DNA of 64,000 nucleotides, from the NCBI GenBank assembly GCA_035535495.1, contig DATLQA010000233.1, positions 1 through 64,000 of the forward strand, written 5' to 3'. The DNA comes from DASUZB01 sp035535495 (GTDB lineage Bacteria > Actinomycetota > CALGFH01). A program made the position numbers and the translations under genes. Below the pieces are notes generated by a model that saw nothing but the letters and a program-made list of their open reading frames with translations, did no database searches and was not told the DNA's origin. Below are positions 23,829 to 32,484 of this stretch, piece by piece. Numbering within the stretch: the first letter of the stretch is position 1; the number at the start of each line of letters is the position of its first letter.

Positions 23829-25904
23829 ATGGCGGTCGGAGAGGTTCGTGACATCGACGCCGTGCCGGGCACGACCGGCGAGGCCCAAGCGGAACGCAGG
23901 GAGGCGCCCGCGCCCCTGTACGCGGCCGAGGTCGCCGTCGGCGGGGCCGCGCTCGCGCTCGCCCTGCTCGCCTGGGCCGGCCTCGCGCTCGCCCACGCCC
24001 GCCACTACAGCCTCGCCGCCGCCGCCGGCCTCACCCTGGTGGCGCTGGCCGTGGTCGTCCTGCTCGCCCGGGCCGGCGCGTCACGGCGTCCCGGTGGCCG
24101 CCCGCGGCTGGCGCTCGACCCGCCCGGGCTGGTCATGGTGGGCGTGCTCGCGCTGATCACCGCGGTCCTGCTCTTCCCCGGCTTCCCCTACGGCGTCGGC
24201 GACAAGGACCCTGGCGGCTACGTGTCGCAGGGCATCCTCATGGCCCGCACCGGCGACTGGGCGATGAACGACCCGGTGCTCGACAAGGCCCGCATCCCCA
24301 GGGTCGCGCTCGCCTCGCCCGGCGCGCGGCTGCCCGGCCAGTGGATCGAGCACGCCCAGGTCCCGCGCCGCACCATCCCGCAGTTCTACCACCTCTGGTC
24401 CGCCGCTCTGGCCAGCGCGTTCGCCGCCGGCGGCTACACCGGCCTGGCGAACCTCAACCCGCTCTGCGGGGTGCTCGCGGCCTGCCTCGCCGCCCTCGCC
24501 GTCCGCAGGGTGTTCGGGCTGGTCGCCGGCTCGCTGGCCGGCCTGCTGCTGGCCGCCAACATGCTCGAGGTCTGGCAGGCCAAGTACCTGACCAGTGAGG
24601 TGTTCACCCAGGTCCTGGTGCTCGGGTCGATCCTCGGGGTGGTGCTCGCCCTGCGGACCGGGTGGCGCCTGCCCGCCGGCGTGGCCGGGCTGCTGCTCGG
24701 GCTCGGCTTCCTCGCCAGGGCCGACGGCCTGGTCCTGATCCTGATCGCGGTGGGGATCGGCTGCGTGCTGATCGCCACCGGCCGTTTCGACGCCCGCGCC
24801 GGCTGGTTCGCCGCCGGCCTCACGCTCACCCTGCCCCACGGCTTCCTGCAGGCCTACCACTTCGCCAGGCTCTACACCATCTCGGTGAAGCTGCCGGGGG
24901 CGACCACGGTGCTCGTGGCCATGGCGGTGCCGCTCGCCCTGGCGCTCGCGCTGCGCCGCTTCGCCCGGCCGCTGGGGGAGTGGGTGGCCCGCCTGATCGC
25001 CGAGCCGCGCGTCCAGCTCCTGGCCGGCGCGGCCATCGTCGGCCTGGCCGTGCTGCTGCTGGCGGTCGGGTTCCTGCGCCCAAGGCTCTTCGGGATCGAC
25101 TACTTCAACTACAACGGCCGGGTCATCCGCAGCTACGACGAGCAGGCCCTCCGCCGCCTGTCCTGGTTCTTCACCCTGCCCGGGTTCGCGCTGATGGTGG
25201 CCGGGCTGGCCTACCTCGCCCTGCGCCGCTGGTCGGCGGCCGCCTGGGCGCTGGTCCTTCCCGGGTTGCTGCTGTTCCCGCTGTACGCCTACGAGGCGCA
25301 GAACTCGAGCCGGCTGATGTGGTGGAACCGCCGCTTCGTGCCGGTGGTGGTGCCGGCGGTGATCATCCTGATCGCGGTGGCCCTGGCCGTCGCCGTGGCC
25401 TGGACGGGACGCTGGCGCTGGCCCGTGCGCCTGGCCGGGCTGGCCGCCACCGGCGCGCTGCTGGCGGTGTTCCTCGGCCAGTCCCTGCCGCTCCGCCACC
25501 ACCACGAGTTCGCCGGGTCGTTCGAGATCAGCCAGCGCGTCAGCCGCCTCGCCGGCGACCGCCAGGGCGTGTACCTGTGGCAGTCCCCGGGCGGGCGGCC
25601 GGTCTCGGCGACCTCGCTGTTCGCCTCGCCGTTGTGGCTGCAGGAGGGCGAGATCAGCGCGCTGCTGCCGAGGCGGCCCGACCCCGGCTACGTGCGCTCG
25701 TTCGTGCGCGGGTTCCCCGGGCAGCCGGTGTTCGTGGTGAGCGCGGGCGGCCGGGCCCTCGCCGGCTACGAGCGCGTCGGCCTCCGCCCGGTCGACCGGG
25801 TCCGCGCGACCCTGCCGTTCTGGGCCGAGAGCGACACCAGCCGGCCGTCCAGGGCCGGCGCGGTCCCGGTCGACTTCACCGTCTGGCGGGTCGCCGGCAC
25901 GTAG
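23829..25904 (+). CDS. GT-C membrane glycosyltransferase, paralogue A (691 residues)
   Basis: This multi-spanning protein has about twelve helices. The loop FPYGVGDKDPGGYVSQGI carries the acidic D-K-D motif at the GT-C active-site position. It shares WQAKYLTSE, FNYNGRVIRSYDEQ and SRLMWWNRRFVPVV with the equally long gene at 36032, so the two are duplicates. The family is not one of the named GT-Cs I can identify; polyprenyl-phosphate sugar use is inferred. A soluble C-terminal domain (~560-691) follows the last helix. It is divergent from a methyltransferase/acyltransferase operon and probably leaderless. Confidence 0.75.
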   Translation: MAVGEVRDIDAVPGTTGEAQAERREAPAPLYAAEVAVGGAALALALLAWAGLALAHARHYSLAAAAGLTLVALAVVVLLARAGASRRPGGRPRLALDPPGLVMVGVLALITAVLLFPGFPYGVGDKDPGGYVSQGILMARTGDWAMNDPVLDKARIPRVALASPGARLPGQWIEHAQVPRRTIPQFYHLWSAALASAFAAGGYTGLANLNPLCGVLAACLAALAVRRVFGLVAGSLAGLLLAANMLEVWQAKYLTSEVFTQVLVLGSILGVVLALRTGWRLPAGVAGLLLGLGFLARADGLVLILIAVGIGCVLIATGRFDARAGWFAAGLTLTLPHGFLQAYHFARLYTISVKLPGATTVLVAMAVPLALALALRRFARPLGEWVARLIAEPRVQLLAGAAIVGLAVLLLAVGFLRPRLFGIDYFNYNGRVIRSYDEQALRRLSWFFTLPGFALMVAGLAYLALRRWSAAAWALVLPGLLLFPLYAYEAQNSSRLMWWNRRFVPVVVPAVIILIAVALAVAVAWTGRWRWPVRLAGLAATGALLAVFLGQSLPLRHHHEFAGSFEISQRVSRLAGDRQGVYLWQSPGGRPVSATSLFASPLWLQEGEISALLPRRPDPGYVRSFVRGFPGQPVFVVSAGGRALAGYERVGLRPVDRVRATLPFWAESDTSRPSRAGAVPVDFTVWRVAGT

Positions 25905-25917
25905 CCTGCCCGGCGGA

Positions 25918-25931
25918 CGGTGGCGCCACCG
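25918..25931. terminator. Palindromic hairpin between convergent genes
   Basis: CGGTGGCGCCACCG is a perfect palindrome, able to form a 5-base stem with a GCGC loop, between the GT-C stop and the opposite gene's stop. Confidence 0.45.
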
Positions 25932-25933
25932 CG

Positions 25934-26281
25934 CTAGTGCCCGGCGCGGGTGCAGGCGTCCCTGGCGCGGGTGTAGCTCGGGCCGTCGACCACGCCGTGC
26001 GCGGCGAGCCGGGCGGCCTCCGCGCACGCCGGGCTCTCGACCGGACGGGGCGGGGTCGGGTCGTCGGCGAAGTACCTGACGGCGAGCTGCGCGAAGATCC
26101 AGAACAGCGCGCCGACCATGAGCACGCTGACGATCCGCGGCCGGGCCACCTTGGTGCCCGCAGCCTCGTGCGCCCACAGCGGCAGCCGCCGCTTGGCGTG
26201 ATCCCATTGCGGCCCCCCCGGCCGGAGGATCAGGACCAGCAGCAGGACGATCGCGATGAAGCCGAGGGTCCCAGAGTCCAT
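25934..26281 (-). CDS. Small membrane protein, unknown
   Basis: This 115-residue protein has an N-terminal helix (~6-20, LGFIAIVLLLVLIL), a basic loop (QWDHAKRRLPLW), a second helix (~50-68) and a hydrophilic tail with two cysteines (PACAEAAR, RDACTRAGH) that may form a disulfide. It has no recognisable family. ATG 26281 has only a weak ribosome site, but the codon bias and the two helices support coding. It is convergent with the GT-C gene. Confidence 0.5.
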   Translation of the reverse strand: MDSGTLGFIAIVLLLVLILRPGGPQWDHAKRRLPLWAHEAAGTKVARPRIVSVLMVGALFWIFAQLAVRYFADDPTPPRPVESPACAEAARLAAHGVVDGPSYTRARDACTRAGH

Positions 26282-26513
26282 GGTTCAGGCTCGCGCCAGG
26301 TTCGCCTGATGTCAACCAGTTCGCGCGGTTCGTGAGCGCTGTCGGCCGTGGCCGGGGGGAGCGGCTCGGCGCCTCGACTCCGACCGCACCGGCCGCCGGG
26401 CGGAGCGAGTTCAACCGCCTCAAGACCGGCCCCTGACCGCCGGCCGGAGCCGGCATCCCCGGCCCCGGCCTGAGACGCGGTGTTCAAGTCACCCCTTCCG
26501 GACGCCGACCCTC

Positions 26514-26535
26514 CAGCTTGTTCACGACCAAGCTG
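26514..26535 (+). promoter_or_regulatory. Leader hairpin before the SpoIID-like gene
   Basis: CAGCTTG (26514-26520) pairs with CAAGCTG (26529-26535) around an 8-base loop, ending a few bases before the GGGGAGG ribosome site. It could affect translation of the gene. Confidence 0.4.
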
Positions 26536-26553
26536 TCGGGGAGGTCCGGTTCC

Positions 26554-27948
26554 ATGCCCCGCCGTTCGCGCTGGCCTGCCCACATCCTGCTGCTGGCGAC
26601 CGTCGCCGCCCTGCTGGGCGGGCCCACCGCGGTCAGGCCCGCCGCGCTCGCCGCTGACCCGTCCGCATCCGATCCGTTCGCCCCGGCGCCGGGCCGGCGG
26701 CCGGCCGCCCAGGCACCGGCACGGGCGCCGGCCGCGGCGCCGGCAGCCTTCCGCATCAGCGGCGGCGGCTACGGCCACGGGGTCGGGATGGGCCAGTACG
26801 GCGCCTACGGCATGGCGCTGCGCGGCCGGTCCGCCGCCGCGATCGTCGGCTTCTACTACGGTGGCGCGGCGGCGCGGAGGGTGGCGCTGCCGGCCGCCAT
26901 CCGGGTCGGCGTCCTGCAGGCGCCCCGCGACCCCAGCACCGGCGGGCGGCTGACCAGGGTCCTGGTCCGCGGCCTGCGCCTCCCCGGCCACCGCTCCACC
27001 GGCACGATCGCCGCCGGCGGGATCGGCAAGCGGCACCAGGCCATGGCGAAGGGCCTGCCAGCCAACGTCACCTACGCCGTCCGGCCCGACCGCGGCGGGG
27101 TCTCGGTGTTCGCCGGGTCCAAGCGGGTGTTCGGGCCGACCTTGGCTGGCACCGGGGTCCGCATCCGCTACCAGGAGGGCATGCGCCTGCCGGCCCTGCT
27201 GTCGATGCCGCAGGCCGGTCGGACGCTGCGCTGGGGCCGGCTGGAGGTCAGCCTGGTCCGCGAGCGGAGCGCCTTCCGGCTCCGCGCGGTCGTGGTGATG
27301 GCGTTCAACACCTACCTCCGCGGTCTGGCCGAGATGCCGAGCTCATGGCCGGCCAAGGCGCTCCAGGCACAGGCCATCGCCGGGCGCAGCTACGCCCTGG
27401 CCACGGTCCGCAAGGCCGGCCAGCACCGCGCCAGGTCCCGCTGGGACGGCTGCGACTGCGGCGTCTACGCCAGCGTCCGCGACCAGAACTGGATCGGCTG
27501 GTCCAAGGAGGCCGGCCCGTCCGGCGGCCGCTGGGTGGCGGCGGTGCGGGCCACCGGCTCGCTGGCGGTGGTCTGGCGGGGCCGGCTGGTGCAGGCGTTC
27601 TACTCGTCCTCGTCCGGCGGCCACACCGCCGCGGCCACCACCTGGGGCGGGCCGAGCCTGCCCTGGCTGCCCGCCCGCGCCGACCCGGACGACGCCGTCC
27701 GCGGCCACAACCCGAACCACCGCTGGACCGTCGTCCGTTCGGCCGCGAACGTCTCGGCCGCCCTCCGCCGCTACCACGTCGGCACGGTCGTCGGCCTCCG
27801 GGTGAGCCTGGCCGACGGCTCCGGACGCGCCCGCTCCGTCCAGGTCCGCGGGACGGCCCGGAGCGTGACCCTCGCCGGCGGCACCTTCCGCAGCCTGCTC
27901 CGGCTCAAGTCCACCAGATTCCGGATCGCCCCCGTGGCCACCGGCTGA
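26554..27948 (+). CDS. SpoIID/LytB domain protein
   Basis: This 464-residue protein has a signal peptide (1-~36, ending near LAADPS), a Pro/Ala-rich spacer, then the SpoIID pattern: YGHGVGMGQYGAYGMALRGR, a WGRLEVSLV core, MAFNTYLRGLAEMPSSWPAKAL with the catalytic-type glutamate, QAIAGRSYAL, and AFYSSSSGGHTAAATTWG. SpoIID proteins are lytic transglycosylases acting on denuded glycan strands; in non-sporulating actinobacteria they probably remodel the wall. ATG 26554 follows GGGGAGGT. It lies 52 bases before the amidase gene in the same direction, so both wall enzymes are probably in one operon. Confidence 0.85.
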   Translation: MPRRSRWPAHILLLATVAALLGGPTAVRPAALAADPSASDPFAPAPGRRPAAQAPARAPAAAPAAFRISGGGYGHGVGMGQYGAYGMALRGRSAAAIVGFYYGGAAARRVALPAAIRVGVLQAPRDPSTGGRLTRVLVRGLRLPGHRSTGTIAAGGIGKRHQAMAKGLPANVTYAVRPDRGGVSVFAGSKRVFGPTLAGTGVRIRYQEGMRLPALLSMPQAGRTLRWGRLEVSLVRERSAFRLRAVVVMAFNTYLRGLAEMPSSWPAKALQAQAIAGRSYALATVRKAGQHRARSRWDGCDCGVYASVRDQNWIGWSKEAGPSGGRWVAAVRATGSLAVVWRGRLVQAFYSSSSGGHTAAATTWGGPSLPWLPARADPDDAVRGHNPNHRWTVVRSAANVSAALRRYHVGTVVGLRVSLADGSGRARSVQVRGTARSVTLAGGTFRSLLRLKSTRFRIAPVATG

Positions 27949-28000
27949 CCCTACCGCTCTGGTCCACCGGCCGCCCGCACCGACATGGAGGTCCTGCCCG

Positions 28001-29518
28001 TTGCCCCGGTCACCGCTCACGCTGCTCCGCCGCCTCGCTACGGCCGGCCTCGCGTTGTCACTCGCGGTCGCGATCGTGGCCGACCTCGGCCCGCCGCGGC
28101 CGTCCGCCCCCCGGCCCGGTCCCGGCACCGTCAAGGACGTGCCCCTGTCGTTCGCCACCGGGTCGGTCGCCGGCCGCCTCGGCGGCGTCGAGCCGGCCCG
28201 CCTTCAGGCCACCGCCGGCCAGCGCGGCAGCTGGACCTCCGCGCCGGTCCCGCTCAACGGCGCCCGCATGGTCGGCCTCTCCTGGCGCAACACGCCGCAC
28301 GGGCCCTGGACCGTGATCGACGGTGCCGGCGTGTGGCTGCGGACCAGCACCGCGAGCGGATGGTCGGGCTGGAGCGCGGCGGAGCCGGCCGACGACGGCC
28401 CCGACCCTGGCAGCGCCGAGGACCACCAGCAGCGGGTCTTCTCCGACGCGGTCTGGCTGCCTGCCGACACCAACGCGGTGCAGGTCAGGGTGGACCTGCC
28501 CGGGTACCACACCGCCAGCGTGGAACGCCTCAACGCCCACCTGGTCTCCCCTGACCCGTCCCCGCTCGTGCCAGACCAGCCGCCACGGGGCGCGGCGGTC
28601 GCGGCGACCGCCAAGCCCGCGATCATCTCGCGCGCCCGCTGGGGTGCTGACGAGCGCCTGCGCGGCGGCCCGCCCAGCTACGCCGACACCGTGAAGGCCG
28701 CGTTCGTCCACCACACCGCGCAGAGCAACCGCTACAGCAAGCGCGAGAGCGCCGCCCTGGTCAGGGCCGACTACCTCTACCACGTGCGCACCAGGGGCTG
28801 GAACGACATCGGCTACAACTTCCTCATCGACCGCTTCGGCCAGGTCTTCGAGGGCCGCGCCGGCGGGGTCGACCGTCCGGTGATCGGGGCGTGCACGGCC
28901 GGGTTCAACACCCGCACCAGCTGCGTGGCGCTGCTGGGCACGTTCAGCACCAGCAGGCCGCCGGCGACGAGCATGGCGGCGCTGCGTCGGCTGCTCGCCT
29001 GGAAGCTCGACCTCACCCACGTCGACCCGGCCTACACCACCGTGCTGACCAGCGCCGGCGGGTCCACCAGCCGCTACCGCCGCGGCACCAGGGTGCGCCT
29101 GCGGACCATCAGCGGGCACCGCGACACCTCGTTCACCAGCTGCCCGGGGGCCAGGGTCTACTCCAGCATCACCGGCCTCCGGGTGGCGGTCGCCGCCCTC
29201 GGCGGGCCGAAGATCTACGGCGGCGCGACCAGCGCGGCGACTGTCAACCCTGGCACCACCCGGGTCGGGCTCCCGCTCAGGTTCAACCGGACGGTGCGCT
29301 GGTGGGTCAAGGTCGCCGCGGCCGACGGGCGCGTCATGCGGCGCTGGGCCGGCATCAGCCGCGCCACCCGGATCGTCTGGGACGGCCGCGACGCCCACGG
29401 CCAGGCCGCCGTCGCCGGCCGCGCCACCTTCACCGCCACCGCCATGGTAGGTGGCCGGCGCGCCCGGCCCCTGACCGCCTCGGTGCTGGTCGGGGGGGCG
29501 ACCACGACCCAGGAGTAG
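28001..29518 (+). CDS. N-acetylmuramoyl-L-alanine amidase (PGRP type) with FlgD-like C-terminus
   Basis: This 505-residue exported protein has a signal peptide (~8-28) and a beta-rich region. A PGRP/type 2 amidase domain (~205-380) carries the zinc ligands: AFVHHTAQSN, WNDIGYNFLIDRFGQVFEGR and SGHRDTSFTSCPG. The C-terminal ~95 residues (VRWWVKVAAADGRVMRRW, then IVWDGRDAHG) resemble a FlgD Ig-like domain. The enzyme cleaves the amide bond between muramic acid and the stem peptide. It starts at TTG 28001, nine bases after GGAGG. It follows the SpoIID-like gene. Confidence 0.85.
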   Translation: MPRSPLTLLRRLATAGLALSLAVAIVADLGPPRPSAPRPGPGTVKDVPLSFATGSVAGRLGGVEPARLQATAGQRGSWTSAPVPLNGARMVGLSWRNTPHGPWTVIDGAGVWLRTSTASGWSGWSAAEPADDGPDPGSAEDHQQRVFSDAVWLPADTNAVQVRVDLPGYHTASVERLNAHLVSPDPSPLVPDQPPRGAAVAATAKPAIISRARWGADERLRGGPPSYADTVKAAFVHHTAQSNRYSKRESAALVRADYLYHVRTRGWNDIGYNFLIDRFGQVFEGRAGGVDRPVIGACTAGFNTRTSCVALLGTFSTSRPPATSMAALRRLLAWKLDLTHVDPAYTTVLTSAGGSTSRYRRGTRVRLRTISGHRDTSFTSCPGARVYSSITGLRVAVAALGGPKIYGGATSAATVNPGTTRVGLPLRFNRTVRWWVKVAAADGRVMRRWAGISRATRIVWDGRDAHGQAAVAGRATFTATAMVGGRRARPLTASVLVGGATTTQE

Positions 29519-29542
29519 ACGGCCAGGTGAGCGCCCCGCCCG

Positions 29543-30436
29543 TCACGACGCCGGCTTGACCGCTTCCCAGGTGAGGAACTGGTAGCTGGGGAAGACCCCG
29601 TCCCGCTGCGCCAGCTGGTCGTCGGCGACCACCACCAGGTCCTCGGCCTTGGCCGCGGCGACCAGGGCGGCATGGTCGAACTCGGGGAACTCGAAGAAGC
29701 GGTCCCAGTGGGCGTCGCCCGCGACCACGCGGCGGCGGAAGTCCTCGGTGCACAGCACCACCGCCTGGAAGCCGTGCCGGCGCAGCCGTTCGGTCAGATC
29801 CATGCCGAAGCGCCAGAAGACCGGGGTGTTGTCGCCGTGGAACTCCGGCTCCGGCGGCGGCGCCGTGGTCGCCTGCCCGACCGGCACCTGCAGCAGCATG
29901 CGGCCGCCGGGGCTGAGCACCCGGTAGATCTCGGACAGGGCGGCCTCGGTGTCGGGCACGTGCTCCAGCACGTGCGCGGTGAGCAGCACGTCGATCGAGT
30001 CGTCGGGCAGGTCGAGGCGTTGCAGGTCGAGCTTGACGCTCGCCTTGTGCGCCCGCTGGTCGTAGTCGCTGGCCAGGTAGTGCACCCGGCGCGCCATCGT
30101 GTCCCGGTAGCCGGCGCCAAGGCGCGGGCTGGTCTCCAGCACCCGCAGCCGGCGCTCAAGCGGCACGCGCTGGTACAGGCACAGGTACATGAAGCGGTCG
30201 CGGCCGACCGCCTGGCAGTTCGGGCACTGGGCGGCCTCGGAATGCGGCGCGCCGGGGAACTGCGGTCCGCGCCAGTCGCAGAGGATGCACCAGGCGCCCT
30301 CGGCGGGGATGTCCTGTGCCCTGATCGGTGCCCATGGCCGCAGCCGCGGGCCGTCGCCGCGCTGGCCGCCCAGCGCGTGCCGGGCCGAGCGGGCCAGCTC
30401 CCTGGTCTTGTTCCTGAGCGCGGTGGCGTACGACAT
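29543..30436 (-). CDS. SAM methyltransferase with N-terminal zinc-binding cysteines
   Basis: Of 297 residues, the N-terminus holds two CxxC pairs (C50/C53 in WCILCDW, C71/C74 in CPNCQAVGRDR), which probably bind zinc. A Methyltransf_11 domain follows (RVLETSPRLG, DLPDDSIDVLLTAHVLEHVP, LSPGGRMLLQVP). This layout recurs in methyltransferases of surface polysaccharide loci. ATG 30436 follows CAGGAG at suitable spacing. It lies 54 bases behind the GT2 stop and is likely in its operon. The substrate is unknown. Confidence 0.8.
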   Translation of the reverse strand: MSYATALRNKTRELARSARHALGGQRGDGPRLRPWAPIRAQDIPAEGAWCILCDWRGPQFPGAPHSEAAQCPNCQAVGRDRFMYLCLYQRVPLERRLRVLETSPRLGAGYRDTMARRVHYLASDYDQRAHKASVKLDLQRLDLPDDSIDVLLTAHVLEHVPDTEAALSEIYRVLSPGGRMLLQVPVGQATTAPPPEPEFHGDNTPVFWRFGMDLTERLRRHGFQAVVLCTEDFRRRVVAGDAHWDRFFEFPEFDHAALVAAAKAEDLVVVADDQLAQRDGVFPSYQFLTWEAVKPAS

Positions 30437-30490
30437 GCTGCTGCTCCTGAGGGTTGGTCGCCGGTCGTTCGCTGGTCCGGCCGTCGGACG

Positions 30491-31402
30491 TCAGTCGTCG
30501 CCCGTCCGCCTGACCACCAGGTCGCCGAGCAGCGCGATGGCGGCGATGTTGATGCCGGCCAGGCCGATCAGCACGGTGGAGCCCGCCACCCGGAACGGGT
30601 GCAGGATCAGGTCGGAGATGAGCTTCACGAAGGTGCCGCCCATCAGGGTCAGCGCCACCGGCATGAGCACGCGCAGCGGGTTGAAGTACATCACCATGCG
30701 CAGGACCTGGATGATGTAGTTGTAGGCGTCCTTGAACGGGTGGAACTTCGAGCGTCCGGCGCGCTTGAAGTAGTCGATCGGGACGTACTTGATCTGGTGC
30801 CCGTTGGACAGGAACGCCAGCGTGATGGTGGTCACGCAGGAGAACCCTGGTGGCAGCAGGCGCAGGTAGGGCTTGGCCACCTCGCGCTTGAAGGCGCGCA
30901 GCCCCGAGTTCAGGTCCGGGATCTCGGTGTTGGTGAGGTAGGAGGCGAGCCGGCGGATGAGCCACTTGGCCGGCACGCGGAAGAACTTGTAGGTGCCCGC
31001 CTCGGTCTTGCGCGCCCCGACCACCTGGTCGTAGTTCTCGTCGAGCTCGCGCACCAGGTCGGGGATGAGCTCGTTGGGGTAGGTCATGTCCGCGTCGGTC
31101 CAGACCACCACGCGGCCGCGGGCCTCGTGGGTGCCGATGCGGCGGGCGGTGCCCGAGCCCTGGTTGCGCGGGAACAGGATGGTGCGGATGCCCTGGATGG
31201 AGGAGAGGACCTCGCGGGTGCCGTCGGTGGAGCCGTCGTCAACGCAGATCAGCTCGTAGCTCATGCCGGCCTGGTCGAGCGCGGCACGGATGCGCTTGAT
31301 CTCCTGCTCGACATGGTCGCGCTCGTTGTAGCAGGGCAGCACCACCGAGACCTCGGGGACGGCCTCGACGGGCAGGGGGGAAGGAGCCGGTGCGGTGGAC
31401 AC
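30491..31402 (-). CDS. GT2 glycosyltransferase (DPM1/GtrB-like) with C-terminal membrane helices
   Basis: This 303-residue protein has a GT-A domain: VSVVLPCYNERDHVEQEI, ICVDDGSTDGTREVL, FPRNQGSGTARRIGTHEA, the DAD metal motif in VWTDADMTYP. Two helices follow (~240-300, MPVALTLMGG and TVLIGLAGINIAAIALL). GtrB-like enzymes attach a sugar to undecaprenyl phosphate. GTG 31402 follows GGAG at nine bases. Its -10 (TAGACC) overlaps the -10 of the opposite wbbL-like gene. Confidence 0.85.
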   Translation of the reverse strand: MSTAPAPSPLPVEAVPEVSVVLPCYNERDHVEQEIKRIRAALDQAGMSYELICVDDGSTDGTREVLSSIQGIRTILFPRNQGSGTARRIGTHEARGRVVVWTDADMTYPNELIPDLVRELDENYDQVVGARKTEAGTYKFFRVPAKWLIRRLASYLTNTEIPDLNSGLRAFKREVAKPYLRLLPPGFSCVTTITLAFLSNGHQIKYVPIDYFKRAGRSKFHPFKDAYNYIIQVLRMVMYFNPLRVLMPVALTLMGGTFVKLISDLILHPFRVAGSTVLIGLAGINIAAIALLGDLVVRRTGDD

Positions 31403-31489
31403 GGGACTGCACTCCTGACGACGATCGGCGGGTCTGGCGAGCTCGGACGGCGAGGGCCGGCGGCGTGGCGGGCCCAAGGTCCCGAGAAC

Positions 31490-31499
31490 GGTCTAGGAT
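31490..31499. promoter_or_regulatory. Bidirectional promoter with overlapping -10 boxes
   Basis: GGTCTAGGAT contains TAGGAT on the plus strand (31494-31499) and TAGACC on the minus strand (31495-31490). The two share the CTAG centre, so the GT2 operon and the wbbL-like gene would be transcribed divergently from one site. Confidence 0.5.
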
Positions 31500-32460
31500 G
31501 CTACCGCACCCCCGAGCACCGCAGGTAAAGGGCAAGGAGCCGATCACGTCCACCGCCTCAGATCCGGTACCGGCTCAGGTCGGCGCCGTGCTGGTCACCT
31601 ACGAGAGCGCCGCCGACCTGCCCGGCTGCGTCGAGTCGATCACCAGCGCCGCGCCGCCTGGCGGGGTCGAGGTGGTGGTGGTCGACAACGCCTCCCGTGA
31701 CGGCTCCGCCGAGGTCGCACGCGCTCTCGGCCTCAAGGTGATCGAGAACCCCGGCAACGAGGGGTACGCCAGGGCGATGAACGCCGGCGCCGCCGCCACC
31801 TCGAGCGCCTGGGTGCTGGCGCTCAACCCGGACACGCGGCTTCCACCCGGCGCGCTGGCCCACATGCTGGTCACCGGCGAGGCCGACCCGGCGGTCGGCT
31901 GCGTCGGGCCCGACCTGCGCAACCCCGACGGCACCTGGTACCCGACCGGGCGTCGCTTCCCGTCCCTGGCGGTCGGCGGCCTGCACGCCCTGCTCGCCCC
32001 GGTCTGGCCGTCCAACCCGGCCACCCGCCACTACCACATGGCCGACGCCGACCGCCGCCACCCGGTCACGGTCGACTGGGTCTCGGGCGCCTGCATGCTG
32101 CTGCGCCGCTCCGCGTTCGAGGCGGTCGGCGGCTTCGACGGCGGCTACTTCATGTACTTCGAGGACATGGACCTGTGCCTGCGCCTGGCACGGGCCGGCT
32201 GGCGGGTGGTGCTCGATCCCGGCGTCAGGGTCGAGCACGCCGGCGGCAACTCCACCCGCAAGGCCCCTTACCGCAAGGTCCTCAACCACCACCGCTCCAC
32301 CCTGCGCTTCTACTGCCGCCGCTACGCCTCCGACCCCCGCATCGTGCTCGCCCCGGTGGTCGCGGCCGCCCTGGTCGTCCGCGCCGGTGTCTCCCTGGCG
32401 CGCACCGCCATCGTGGTCAGGTCCCAGGCCAAGGCCCTGGCCGCCGACCACGACGGCTGA
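31498..32460 (+). CDS. wbbL: GT2 rhamnosyltransferase, WbbL-like
   Basis: About 305-320 residues: VGAVLVTYESAADLPGCVES, VVVDNASRDGSAEVA, NEGYARAMNAG, ALNPDTRLPPGAL with the metal motif, SGACMLLRRSAFEAVGGFD and FEDMDLCLRLARAGW. This matches the N-acetylglucosaminyl-diphospho-decaprenol rhamnosyltransferase that starts the arabinogalactan linker in mycobacteria, consistent with rmlA/rmlD nearby. The start is problematic. ATG 31498 lies within the -10 box. AAGGAG (31534-31539) precedes an in-frame ATC (31543) and ACG (31546) but no standard codon, and GTG 31588 cuts the first strand. Coordinates use the ATG, with a rare start codon possible. Confidence 0.75.
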   Translation: MLPHPRAPQVKGKEPITSTASDPVPAQVGAVLVTYESAADLPGCVESITSAAPPGGVEVVVVDNASRDGSAEVARALGLKVIENPGNEGYARAMNAGAAATSSAWVLALNPDTRLPPGALAHMLVTGEADPAVGCVGPDLRNPDGTWYPTGRRFPSLAVGGLHALLAPVWPSNPATRHYHMADADRRHPVTVDWVSGACMLLRRSAFEAVGGFDGGYFMYFEDMDLCLRLARAGWRVVLDPGVRVEHAGGNSTRKAPYRKVLNHHRSTLRFYCRRYASDPRIVLAPVVAAALVVRAGVSLARTAIVVRSQAKALAADHDG

Positions 32461-32484
32461 CCAGCTGGCACGGCGGACGGGATC

